Part shown: positions 55,360 through 64,000 of the stretch, piece after piece
Position numbering within the stretch: position 1 is the stretch's first letter
How the letters are laid out: each line of letters starts with the position of its first letter
Source of the DNA: Pseudoalteromonas piscicida
GTDB taxonomy: Bacteria > Pseudomonadota > Gammaproteobacteria > Enterobacterales > Alteromonadaceae
Direction: 5' to 3'
NCBI RefSeq assembly: GCF_002208135.1
Contig: NZ_CP021646.1
Span: 37,501-101,500 of the forward strand
DNA: 64,000 bases
Position numbers and translations under genes: made by a program
The notes under the pieces: generated by a model
Told to the model about the DNA's origin: nothing
What the model saw: only the letters and a program-made list of their open reading frames with translations
Database searches by the model: none

Positions 55360-55384
55360 GAGGGGTCTGAGTTTGAAGTTGATG
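55360..55384 (+). promoter_or_regulatory. Ribosome site and start codon in the wrong frame for the downstream gene
   Basis: GAGGGG at 55360-55365 lies 7 bases before TTG (55373), with an in-frame ATG at 55382. This frame reads LKLMSKLLGG and hits a stop soon after the G5 tract at 55397-55401. One extra G would join it to the long signalling ORF and complete a signal peptide. Confidence 0.65.
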
Positions 55385-57993
55385 TCAAAATTGCTCGGGG
55401 GCTGCTGTTGCTGTTTTGTACGTTAGCACCAGCTCACGAGTTACCATATTATACTTTTTCTAATCATAGTGCGGTGATGTTGATCATCGAGCCCACGTCT
55501 GGAAAAATTTTGGATGCCAATAAGGCTGCTGCCGCATTTTATGGTTACAGCGAGGCTGTATTGGAATCAAAAGTCATCCAAGATATCAACTTATTTACCG
55601 CCGAGCAGGTTGCCAATGAGCGTCAAGCTGCATTAAATGAAGGCCGTAATTATTTTATCTTCCAACATCAAACTGCAGACGGCGGTGTGAAAACAGTGAG
55701 CGTTCACACGACTCCGTTTGAAAATAGTGATGGTAAACCTAGATTACTTTCTGTTATTCAAGATATAAGTGAGCAGCGTAAGCTACAGCAAGATCTCTGG
55801 CATTACCAAGCCAATCTTGAACAACAGGTCATGCTGCAAACTGAAAAAATTAAGCAAGCCAATACGGTACAGGTCATTTTGTTAACTGCGGTGATAGCGG
55901 TGCTTATTTTATCGATGGTGGTATTGATGACCGTTTTGATCAGGCTAAGGCGCTCCAATCAACGAGCACAAGACCAAGGTGCGAAACTCAGTGCTATTTT
56001 TGATGGTATTAAAGCATATCTGGTGTTTACGGATGAAACTCATCACATTGAAGCCGCTAATGGCTCAGTATTAAAGGATTTTGATAGTTTAGAAGGGTTA
56101 AAATCAAAATCTATTTATACCTTATTTGATGTCCTCGATAGTGAAAAGCTGCTAGCGGAAGGAGCACTTGAGTGCCAACTCGATGCGCGTTTTGACTATC
56201 GCAATGTTCGGGTTTCTTGCGCCCCTGTGATAAGTGAAACGCAAGCAAAGCTCGGTTTTATCTATGTTATTCAAGATATTACTGAAGAGCTTGAGAATGA
56301 ACGAGAGCAGCGCTTGGCAAGTACGGTATTTGCGACAACCACTGAAGGTGTGTTGGTTTCGGACAAGCATAATCAAATCCAAATGGTGAATCGCGCGTTT
56401 ACCGAAATTACTGGCTTTGGCATGGATGAAGTGATTGGGGAGACTCCGGCAATACTGAATTCTGGACGCCATGATGAGCGCTTTTTCAACGCGTTATATG
56501 ATGACTTGGTTAACAGAGGCCATTGGGAAGGAGAGATTTGGAATAAGCGCAAAAATGGTGAAATTTATCCGAGTTGGCTGCAGATATCTGCAGTATTTAA
56601 CGATGCTCGGGAAATTGACATGTATGTTGCGCTATTCAGCGATATTACCTCGAGAAAACGTAACGAACAGTTAATGTGGCAGCAAGCCAACTTTGATAGT
56701 TTGACAGGTCTTGCAAACCGCCACCATTACCACGTTAAGTTTGATTTAGCGTTAAAGCGAGCAGCCCAGTTAGAAGAACGCTTTGCAATTTGTTTTATCG
56801 ATCTTGACCGCTTCAAAGCAGTAAATGACACTCTGGGGCATCATATTGGTGATTTACTACTCAAAGAAGCTGCAAACCGTATTAATGAGTGCGTGCGTAG
56901 TTCTGATACTGTTGCAAGATTAGGTGGAGATGAATTTGCACTATTGTTACAAGATATTAGCTCAATCAGTGATTTAGAGCTGGTTGCGACTAAGATCTTA
57001 CGTGCACTAGCCAACCCATTCCATTTGGAAGGGCACGAAGCTTACGTCTCCGGTAGTATGGGGATCACTTTCTACCCAGATGATGGAACCGATCGTAAAG
57101 TTCTGTTACGTAACGCTGACAGTGCAATGTATAAAGCGAAGGAACATGGTCGCGACTGTTTTCAATTCTATACTTCAGCGATGCATCAACATGCCAAAGC
57201 GCGTAGCGTCTTAGAAAGTGCCTTGCATAAAGCGCTGTCTAATCGAGAGTTATCACTGGTGTATCAACCCATTTTTTCACAGCTGGGCAGCGGCGATCTC
57301 GTTGGTTGCGAAGTGTTACTACGATGGAAAAGTGAGTTGCTGGGCCATGTTTCACCCGACCAATTTATTCCTGTGTGTGAGGAACTGGGTCTTATCTTAC
57401 CCGTTGGAGAGTGGGTGCTGTATCACGCTTGCTCTCAAGTTAAAGCCTGGCAAGACAACTACGGTAGACCTTTATTCATTGCAGTTAACGTTTCTAGCAT
57501 TCAGTTTAAACGCCAAGATATGGTCGAGCTAGTAAGAAAGGTACTTAAAGATACTAAACTTGAAGCAAAATATCTGACTTTGGAAATCACAGAGTCCGTA
57601 CTGGTTGAAAACTCAGACAAAATATTGTCACAATTAAAAGCATTAAGAGAAATGGGCGTGGAATTGGCGATTGACGACTTCGGTACTGGGTATTCGTCGT
57701 TGAGTTATCTCAAGCGCTTCCCACTTTCTAAATTGAAAATTGATAGAACCTTTATTCGTGATCTACCTGAAGATGAAGAAGATAAAGCGCTCGTCAGCGC
57801 CATTATCTTGATGGCGCATAAATTGAATTTAAGGGTCATTGCAGAAGGGGTGGAAACGCCAGCACAATGTATGTTTTTAAAGAATTTGCTGTGTGATATG
57901 ACGCAAGGCTATTTCCATTCTAAACCAGTGGCACAACAAGAGTTTGAAGCGAACGTCCTAACCATGCAATATCACAAGCAAAGTCAGAGTTAA
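55373..57993 (+). CDS. PAS-GGDEF-EAL c-di-GMP signalling protein, 5' end apparently frameshifted
   Basis: The long open frame encodes, in order: a hydrophobic GLLLLFCTLAPAHE segment, a periplasmic PAS domain, a membrane helix (VILLTAVIAVLILSMVVLM), two more PAS domains, GGDEF with an intact I-site (RSSDTVARLGGDEF) and EAL. The EAL domain has CEVLLRW in place of EALxR, then LEITESVLV, DDFGTGYSSLSYLKRFPLS and AEGVET. It may both make and break c-di-GMP. The open frame technically begins at a TTG at 55321 without a ribosome site. The good start signal (TTG 55373) is in another frame, joined only if the G5 tract had six Gs. If real, expression may depend on frameshifting. Confidence 0.85.
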
Positions 57994-58760
57994 CATGGGT
58001 GGTCTTGACATAACTTAGTCAGGGCTGTTTGCGCCTTATGATTACCTTGCTCAGCGGCAAGTTTAAGCCAGTGGATCGCTTTTTCGGTGTCTTTTACGCC
58101 ACCTTCTCCGTCGCGAAGCATTGTCGCATAGTTATATTGTGCCCACGGGTTACCTGTTTTTGCCGCTGCTGCAAACCCCGTTTTTGCTTCTTCAAAGTTT
58201 CCTTGGCTGTAAGCGTGAATTGCTTCTTGATTCTGTGTTGAGATCTTAGGTCCGTTGTATAGTGGCTTCGGCTTTTTAAATCTTTGTCTAACGACGCCAC
58301 CAAGCACATGGATCCCAACGGGTCTGTAGACAGAGACTATGGTTTCATCGTCAAGTAAGTCTAACAGGCTGTCTTTTTCTAGCGTCAGCCTTTGTGGCTT
58401 AAAATAATTATCGGTCATTAACATGCTGACGCGAATATCCCGTGTGATGTTACGCATTGTGCGGTAAGTGTAGGCACTTTCCTTCACTTTAATGCCGTCA
58501 TCTGTCAACTCAGTAATTTGCAATATCTGAAAAGCGGGATCATAAACTTGCTCCGCGTTTTTACCTGCATCAAAAATAATCAGGTCATCGATTTGTGGAG
58601 ATGTTAAGTATGTTTGATAACTGGCGACTTGTTGTTGATGCTGGTTATAAAAGTAAAGTGCGGTGGTGGCCACAATCAGTGCCGACACGGCAATTTTATA
58701 CTTACTGATAAGGTCGAATATTGAGTCGTAAAGGGAAAAAAATAGGCTTTTGATTTCCAT
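57990..58760 (-). CDS. Sel1-repeat membrane-anchored protein
   Basis: A 256-residue protein with an N-terminal membrane anchor (IAVSALIVATTALYFYNQ, about residues 23-40). A central region of unknown fold follows. Two C-terminal Sel1-like repeats (AIHAYSQGNFEEAKTGFAAA, then AKTGNPWAQYNYATML, and AIHWLKLAAEQGNHKAQTAL) are typical protein-interaction modules. Its stop overlaps the convergent signalling gene by 4 bases. The function is unknown. Confidence 0.82.
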   Translation of the reverse strand: MEIKSLFFSLYDSIFDLISKYKIAVSALIVATTALYFYNQHQQQVASYQTYLTSPQIDDLIIFDAGKNAEQVYDPAFQILQITELTDDGIKVKESAYTYRTMRNITRDIRVSMLMTDNYFKPQRLTLEKDSLLDLLDDETIVSVYRPVGIHVLGGVVRQRFKKPKPLYNGPKISTQNQEAIHAYSQGNFEEAKTGFAAAAKTGNPWAQYNYATMLRDGEGGVKDTEKAIHWLKLAAEQGNHKAQTALTKLCQDHPC

Positions 58761-58813
58761 ATTCTATTAGTTGGTTATATATGAGTATGTCTAAGGTAGG
58801 CAACTTAAGTGTA

Positions 58814-58835
58814 GGGGACAAGTGTACTTGTCCCC
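58814..58835. repeat. 22-bp perfect palindrome
   Basis: GGGGACAAGT and ACTTGTCCCC arms with GT centre form an exact palindrome between the Sel1-repeat gene and the M28 peptidase gene. It lies 15 bases after the peptidase stop. It could be a transcript-ending hairpin or a protein-binding site. Confidence 0.6.
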
Positions 58836-58849
58836 ATAAGTGTAAGATT

Positions 58850-60244
58850 TTATTTCCCTGCCATTTTCGTTTTGGCGTCGGCAGCCATTAAGGCAAATAC
58901 GGCGTACGCTGCGGTATTTTGCTTTAATTTTACTGGATCGACTTTATCAAGCGTGTCATCAGCAGTGTGATGATAATCAAAATAATCCGTACCATCCTGG
59001 TGTAAAGCAAAGATTGGAGCCGATGTGGCATTTTTTAGCGGAATTAAGTCAGGACCACCATGCGCACTGTTTTTGCCAATATAGGTTACGCCGAGAGGTG
59101 CCAACTGCTTTGCAATCTCGCGCACAACGGGTAAAGAGGCTGCATTTACATTTGATTCAAACGCATATACGACGTCCGCACCAAAATCGGACTCGGACGC
59201 GGCTACGATGCGGTCTAATTCTGCCTGATGCTTTTTAAAGTAGGCTTTTGCTCCCCAAAGACCTAGCTCTTCTGCTGCAAATAGGACTACGCGGACACTG
59301 CGTTTAGGGCGTTTTACATCGGCAATATGTTTCGCTGCTGCCATTGTTAACGCAACACCAGCACCATCATCGAGCGCACCCGTGCCAAGATCCCAAGAGT
59401 CTAAATGGCCACCAATCAAGACATATTGCTCTGGAAATTCGGTACCCGTGAATTCACCGATGACGTTGTAACTGGTTCCTTCACCTAAGTCCTCAGTTTG
59501 AATATTCAGTGCGACTTTAACTGCATGACCTGAGTTGATAAGGCGTGCTAGCTGATCCGCATCTGGATTAGCAACTGCAGTTGATGGGATCTTTGTTACT
59601 CCCGCTTTATAGTGACTGCCGCCAGTGTGCGCGAAGCGGTGGTGGCTGGTGCTGACTGAGCGCATCATATAAGCGATAGCGCCTTTTTTAGCCGCTTCTA
59701 CCGCACCGCTATTACGCGCTCTTACTGCGGGACCATAGCCATTACCATCAATATCGCGGTTCATGCGGTAGTTAATGAAGGCTATTTTACCTTTTAAGCT
59801 ATTGTCTGGCGCTGCAATAAGCTCATCGAGAGTTTCAAATAAAACTACTTCGCCACTTAAGCCATCTTTTGGTGTGCTGACACTATTTCCAAGTGCGGTG
59901 AGGTGCAGCGGTTGTTCGCTCGGTATAAGTATTTTTGCAGACTCATGGTAGCGACGCCATTCAGGGAAGGTGGCTTCCTCTACCCACACCTTGTCAAAAC
60001 CCAGTTGCTCAAATTGTTTCTTTGCCCAAGCTACCGCTTTTTTATCATTTTCGGTACCCGGTAATCGTGGGCCTACTTCTGTAGTGAGAGATTCTAGTAG
60101 CTGCCAGCTTAGGTTGCTTTGGCTTGCCGCTTCTCGGACTTGTTTAACTTGTTCTAGTTGTTGTGTAGTAAATTCTTCGGCTTGCAGTGCTGTGCTCAAA
60201 CCTGCGCTTAATAAACCAAATGCCAATAGTGATTTAAACTTCAT
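58850..60244 (-). CDS. Secreted M28-family zinc peptidase
   Basis: A 464-residue exported peptidase. The signal peptide covers residues 1-22 (ending ALQAE). A PA-type insert follows (~130-250), then the catalytic domain with zinc ligands in LIGGHLDSWDLGTGALDDGAG, VLFAAEELGLWGAKAY, ESDFGAD and FDYHHTADDTLDKVD. It is probably an aminopeptidase or carboxypeptidase working on peptides in the periplasm or outside. The ATG at 60244 has AAGGA upstream; the 30 codons before it are unsupported. Confidence 0.92.
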   Translation of the reverse strand: MKFKSLLAFGLLSAGLSTALQAEEFTTQQLEQVKQVREAASQSNLSWQLLESLTTEVGPRLPGTENDKKAVAWAKKQFEQLGFDKVWVEEATFPEWRRYHESAKILIPSEQPLHLTALGNSVSTPKDGLSGEVVLFETLDELIAAPDNSLKGKIAFINYRMNRDIDGNGYGPAVRARNSGAVEAAKKGAIAYMMRSVSTSHHRFAHTGGSHYKAGVTKIPSTAVANPDADQLARLINSGHAVKVALNIQTEDLGEGTSYNVIGEFTGTEFPEQYVLIGGHLDSWDLGTGALDDGAGVALTMAAAKHIADVKRPKRSVRVVLFAAEELGLWGAKAYFKKHQAELDRIVAASESDFGADVVYAFESNVNAASLPVVREIAKQLAPLGVTYIGKNSAHGGPDLIPLKNATSAPIFALHQDGTDYFDYHHTADDTLDKVDPVKLKQNTAAYAVFALMAADAKTKMAGK

Positions 60245-60436
60245 GATAATCCTTGGTAAAAATGGAGTTACCGCGCGATTAAAGCATAATTTGTAATGGA
60301 AGTCCGTGTATTGCGATGAGGAAAATTCATCCACAATCTAGGGGCGCTTTATCTTGGAGATAATAGGGTAAAGCGGTTAGCGAATTGAAACATTTGGTAT
60401 AAAATACGCGATTAAGATAGCGAATAGGAAAGCACT

Positions 60437-61819
60437 GTGTCGATCACCTCATTTTCTCAATTACCTTTAAACCAAGCGCTTGCTCAGCGCCTTGTAGATC
60501 TTAACTACATGGTGCCAACGGCAGTACAGTCTGTGAGTTTAGCGCCAGCACTGACTGAGCGAGATTTAGTCGTGAAAGGGAAAACTGGGTCTGGTAAAAC
60601 ACTGGTGTTTTCACTTGCGCTGCTGAATAAGTTGCAGCCTGAAAGTAATGATGTTCAGGCTTTAGTGTTATGTCCAACGAGAGAATTGGCCGACCAAGTT
60701 GCACAAGAGATCAGAAAAGTTGCGGCTTTAATTGGTAACATCAAAGTGCAAACGCTCTGCGGAGGAACGCCCATTGAGCCTCAAACCCGAGCGTTGCAAC
60801 ATGGCGCGCATATTGTCGTTGGTACACCAGGTCGGGTTGAAGAGCATGTTTTTAATGGCTCACTCATGCTGACTGAAACGCAGACTGTGGTATTCGACGA
60901 AGCGGATCAGATGTTGGATATGGGCTTTACTGAAACGCTAGAAAGCATTTTAGTGTATGTGCCTGAAGTTCGACAAACACTGATGTTTAGTGCGACCTAC
61001 CCAGACAAGATCATGAAACTGGCGAAGCAATATATGCGTGAGCCAGAGTTTGTCGAAGCGAAAGAAGAACAAGCACACCACAGCATTAAGCAAACCTTTT
61101 ATAAATTAGACAACAATAAAATGCGCTTTAACGCACTGAGAGTGCTGTTAATGCAGCACCAGCCGCAAAGCTGTATCGTTTTTTGTAACACCAAAACTGA
61201 GACTAAGCGACTATTCGAAGAATTACGTCAAACTGGACTAGCTTGCGTCGAGTTACATGGCGATTTAGAGCAAGGTGAACGAGAGTGGTCATTGCTCACT
61301 TTTGCCAACAAGAGTGCCAATATTTTAGTTGCCACCGACGTTGCCGCTCGAGGGCTCGATGTTGAGGAAGTCGAACTTGTGGTTAACTATCATTTGGCAC
61401 TTGAGCCGCAAACGCATATTCACCGTGTTGGTCGTACGGGCCGGGGTGAGCACAAAGGTATTGCAGTATCTCTTTATGGAGAAAAAGAAGCCTTCAAAAT
61501 AAAACAGTTAGCGGAAATATATGGTCAAGAGCTGAAGCATGGCACGTTGCCAAGTCATTCACTGCTCGAAAAGCCAGCCTATAAGTCGAACATGGTGACC
61601 CTCATGATTGAAGGTGGCAAGCAGCAAAAGCTCCGTAAAGGAGACATTGTAGGCTGCTTGACCGGTGAAGAGGGCATCAGCGTTAAGCAGATTGGCAAAA
61701 TAAATATTTATGATGTACAAGCATTCGTTGCTGTAAAACGTGAGGCGGTAAAGCCTGCGCTACGTAAGCTTAACAATAGTAAGATTAAAAATAAGCGTTT
61801 TAAAGCCTTACGCGCTTAA
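60437..61819 (+). CDS. dbpA: ATP-dependent RNA helicase DbpA
   Basis: A 460-residue DEAD-box helicase. It has the Q motif, Walker A GKTGSGKT, DEAD in VVFDEADQMLDMGF, SAT, and HRVGRTGRGEHKG. A C-terminal RNA-binding domain (MVTLMIEGGKQQKLRKGDIV, then GCLTGEEGI) in DbpA recognises hairpin 92 of 23S rRNA and directs large-subunit assembly. The GTG start follows AGGAAAG. The gene overlaps the convergent J-domain gene by 12 bases. Confidence 0.96.
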   Translation: MSITSFSQLPLNQALAQRLVDLNYMVPTAVQSVSLAPALTERDLVVKGKTGSGKTLVFSLALLNKLQPESNDVQALVLCPTRELADQVAQEIRKVAALIGNIKVQTLCGGTPIEPQTRALQHGAHIVVGTPGRVEEHVFNGSLMLTETQTVVFDEADQMLDMGFTETLESILVYVPEVRQTLMFSATYPDKIMKLAKQYMREPEFVEAKEEQAHHSIKQTFYKLDNNKMRFNALRVLLMQHQPQSCIVFCNTKTETKRLFEELRQTGLACVELHGDLEQGEREWSLLTFANKSANILVATDVAARGLDVEEVELVVNYHLALEPQTHIHRVGRTGRGEHKGIAVSLYGEKEAFKIKQLAEIYGQELKHGTLPSHSLLEKPAYKSNMVTLMIEGGKQQKLRKGDIVGCLTGEEGISVKQIGKINIYDVQAFVAVKREAVKPALRKLNNSKIKNKRFKALRA

Positions 61820-62392
61820 GGCATGCTTCAGCATCTCATACTCGTTCATTAAGCGTTTGAAGGTTTCCTCATCACCTGACTTATCTGGGTGATGAGTGAG
61901 CGCTTGTTTTCTCCAACATTGGCTTAACATCTTACGATCATAATCTATAGGTAGCTGCCAGAGTCTTCTAATGTCATTTAATTCGTTAGTATTGATTTCA
62001 TGTCGTTGGCGAGCGCCGCTAAACGTAAAGCGTTGCCAAAAGTTATCTAATAGAGCACTCACCTCCTCGCTACTGGTTTCGTAATGCTGCCAGTCTAAAT
62101 AGTAACTTCTGAGCGGATCATCTGACGCTAATTGATGCTCACCTAATCGTGGAGCTAGATAAATATTGAGTGCTTCGATATGTAAGTATTGGCCCTCATC
62201 GAATACTTCTTGCTGAAGTTGATACAGGGCATTCATGATCAGGAAGTTACGTTTAAATAGGTTTTTATTTTCATCTTCGTCAAGGCGAGGGAGTTGTTGT
62301 TGTTCCAACAAAACGGCGGCAATAGTGTGTACTTTTAACGATTGATTTTGACAAATTAGTCTAAAAATAACATCTGCTAGCGGATTGAACAT
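61808..62392 (-). CDS. DnaJ-related protein with C-terminal J domain
   Basis: A 194-residue protein. The N-terminal part (MFNPLADVIFRLICQNQSLKV) is typical of the 'DNA-J related' family. The C-terminal J domain retains the HPD motif in LTHHPDKSGDEETFKRLMNEY. It is a probable co-chaperone stimulating a DnaK-type ATPase. It is divergent from the TPR kinase gene at 62464 and convergent with dbpA. Confidence 0.9.
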   Translation of the reverse strand: MFNPLADVIFRLICQNQSLKVHTIAAVLLEQQQLPRLDEDENKNLFKRNFLIMNALYQLQQEVFDEGQYLHIEALNIYLAPRLGEHQLASDDPLRSYYLDWQHYETSSEEVSALLDNFWQRFTFSGARQRHEINTNELNDIRRLWQLPIDYDRKMLSQCWRKQALTHHPDKSGDEETFKRLMNEYEMLKHALSA

Positions 62393-62463
62393 TGTCGCCT
62401 CTTTAGTCTTGGTGTATCTTCACACTACCACGCAGACTAAATGATAAGCAATGGAGAGCAGCA

Positions 62464-64000
62464 ATGAATTTATCGAGGCAACTAAAGCCATGGTTTGTGT
62501 TTGCCTGTTGTCTGTGTTTCTCCAGTTGTTTTCAAGTTAACGCCACGCTAAATGATAGCACCCTTGACGAGCGTATCGCAGAGGTGGAGCAAACCACCCA
62601 TTGGCAACAACAAAAAACGCTGGGCACCGAGTTACTCGCGGAACAAGAACTGGGAAAGACAAGAAAAGTCGAGCTTTTGCTTAGCCTAGGTAAATCTGCT
62701 TATAAACAAAATCAATTCAAAGATGCACTCATTTTTCTCAATCAGTTAGAGTTGATAACGCAATCAGATAGACTGAGTGACAACCATTTTACAGCCGTGA
62801 AGGTTCAAGGGATCTGCTACTTTTACCTCGGTCATTACCAACAGGCAATCGAGTTTTACTCACGAGCATTGGCGCTAGCTGAGCAACGTAATGTCCCTAT
62901 AGAGATGGCTAATTTACATAGTAATTTGGGCCTAGCATATTTTAATAGCTTCACACTAGACTTGGCACTGCATAATTATTTAAAAGCAGATGAGCTTTAC
63001 CAAGAGTTCGGCGATGCTCAAGATCACGCCGATATTTTACTGAACATATCGGGTGTTTATATTCGTCAAGGCGCCTATGACAAGGCTGAAGAAATGCTCC
63101 ATGAAGCCCTAAATGCATTTGTCGAGTTGAATGATGAATATGGTGTTGCGCTGGCTCAGGCAGATCTTGGTGTGCTATACACTGAGACTAAACGCCCCGC
63201 GCTTGCCAAAGCGTCATACCAAGCAGCAATTGCTTATTATGAAGCGCAGAATGACGTCCGCCATTTGTCATTTGAATATGGCAATCTTGCTTTATTGAGC
63301 TATTCACAAAACCAATTAGAATTAGCCGAAAAAGAAGCAAACTTTGCGCTCTATTATGCTGAAAAGGCTCAGAATCCTGCCAACCTCATGGAAGCTCAAT
63401 TTACCTTGGCACAAATCTTCTTCGCTCAAGGGCGGCTAACAGAAGCCCTGACTAATGCAGAGCAAAGTTTAGCGGCTAGTCGAGTTATGCATGAACGAAA
63501 AAGAGAGCGTATGGCTCTCCGTTTGCTAGCCTTGATTGAGGCTGCGCAAGGAAATATTAAGCGCGCTAGAGACTATGACTCACAAAATTTGGAAGCGCAA
63601 AACCGTTTGATGAATGACGACATGCTGAAACGGATTAATGACTATCGTGCTAAGTATGAGGCCAGTGAGCTTTCTCGAGAAGTCGAAGTGCTTAAGCAAG
63701 AGCAAAAATTACAGCTACTCAAAGAAGAGCAGCGCAGCCAGTTACAGTTGTTGGGCGTTATCATCGCGCTATTAACCTTACTGACAACTTTTGCACTTTA
63801 CCGACGTAAGGTTGAGCAAAGAGCAAAATTAGAGTTAAGTCAGAAGGTCGCATTAAGAACATCTGAGCTTCAGCAAAAAGCGGATGAGTTAAAAGCGGCC
63901 AATCAAGTGAAAAGTCAATTTCTGGCAAATATGAGCCATGAAATCAGAACGCCACTTACAACGGTGCTGGGACACGCAGAAGATTTGTTGGTCGAACAAG
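62464..64000 (+). CDS. TPR-containing sensor histidine kinase (3' end outside window)
   Basis: At least 512 residues are encoded. A signal peptide (residues 1-27, FACCLCFSSCFQVNA) is followed by seven or more TPR-like repeats in the periplasm (for example AIEFYSRALALAEQRNV and KAEEMLHEALNAFVELND). Then come a coiled coil, a membrane helix (LLGVIIALLTLLTTFALY, ~425-443) and the start of HisKA with MSHEIRTPLTTVLGHAED, which carries the phospho-acceptor His. The frame is open to the window edge, so the ATPase and any receiver domain are missing. The ATG follows GGAGAG. Confidence 0.93.
   Translation, partial: MNLSRQLKPWFVFACCLCFSSCFQVNATLNDSTLDERIAEVEQTTHWQQQKTLGTELLAEQELGKTRKVELLLSLGKSAYKQNQFKDALIFLNQLELITQSDRLSDNHFTAVKVQGICYFYLGHYQQAIEFYSRALALAEQRNVPIEMANLHSNLGLAYFNSFTLDLALHNYLKADELYQEFGDAQDHADILLNISGVYIRQGAYDKAEEMLHEALNAFVELNDEYGVALAQADLGVLYTETKRPALAKASYQAAIAYYEAQNDVRHLSFEYGNLALLSYSQNQLELAEKEANFALYYAEKAQNPANLMEAQFTLAQIFFAQGRLTEALTNAEQSLAASRVMHERKRERMALRLLALIEAAQGNIKRARDYDSQNLEAQNRLMNDDMLKRINDYRAKYEASELSREVEVLKQEQKLQLLKEEQRSQLQLLGVIIALLTLLTTFALYRRKVEQRAKLELSQKVALRTSELQQKADELKAANQVKSQFLANMSHEIRTPLTTVLGHAEDLLVEQ

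Overview
The window is a stretch of gammaproteobacterial chromosome, most likely from Pseudoalteromonas or a close Alteromonadales relative. The basis is gene content and order: dapF-yigA-xerC-yigB beside lysA-lptM-cyaY, hemC-hemDX-hemY, ubiD-fre, folM-folE-folX, POT-family peptide import, many signalling proteins and MocR/EamA pairs. This placement is inference; no database search was possible.

Bases 1-3470 are the 3' end of an rRNA operon read on the + strand: the last ~1.84 kb of 23S rRNA, two tandem 5S genes and a terminator. A decaying tail follows, in which the 5S/terminator/REP-like module recurs in degraded form, interrupted by an IS630-type transposase remnant and a 160-bp MITE. Bases 3474-13600 hold small membrane and lipoprotein genes, a Fur-box-controlled fagA-like/fumC operon, a DUF938 methyltransferase, a COG3146 GNAT protein, a secreted alpha/beta hydrolase, and a compact cassette of an Lrp/AsnC regulator, a PrnB-family haem enzyme and a kynureninase-like PLP enzyme. 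Two tRNA-Ser genes (GCT, TGA) and a 48-codon gene lie at 13711-14283.

Bases 14569-31819 carry a lipid kinase, a MocR/EamA pair with visible operator repeats, envelope and cytochrome c' proteins, a tetrahydromonapterin operon (folM-folE-folX), nadE, a large CHASE/PAS/GAF hybrid histidine kinase, a penicillin-acylase-family enzyme and a diguanylate cyclase. Bases 31977-40342 carry a GNAT-nitrilase fusion next to a SugE/Gdx exporter, an EamA transporter, a MAPEG protein, an RluF-like pseudouridine synthase, an SDR enzyme, an unrecognised secreted protein and a POT transporter.

Bases 40427-55065 are core metabolism: yigB-xerC-yigA-dapF, lysA-lptM, cyaY and an esterase, a DUF2914 protein with a hexanucleotide repeat, hemC followed by a hemD-hemX gene fusion and hemY, add, a CBS protein, and ubiD-fre. 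Bases 55373-64000 carry a PAS-GGDEF-EAL protein whose 5' end looks frameshifted at a G5 tract, a Sel1-repeat protein, a secreted M28 peptidase, dbpA, a J-domain protein and the start of a TPR histidine kinase that runs off the window.

The best candidate for an under-described system is the Lrp/PrnB/kynureninase-like cassette (9967-12837). Its layout parallels kynR-kynBAU but uses a different haem oxygenase family. Most other items are recognisable genes with local oddities, recorded under findings. No CRISPR array, prophage or conjugative element was seen.
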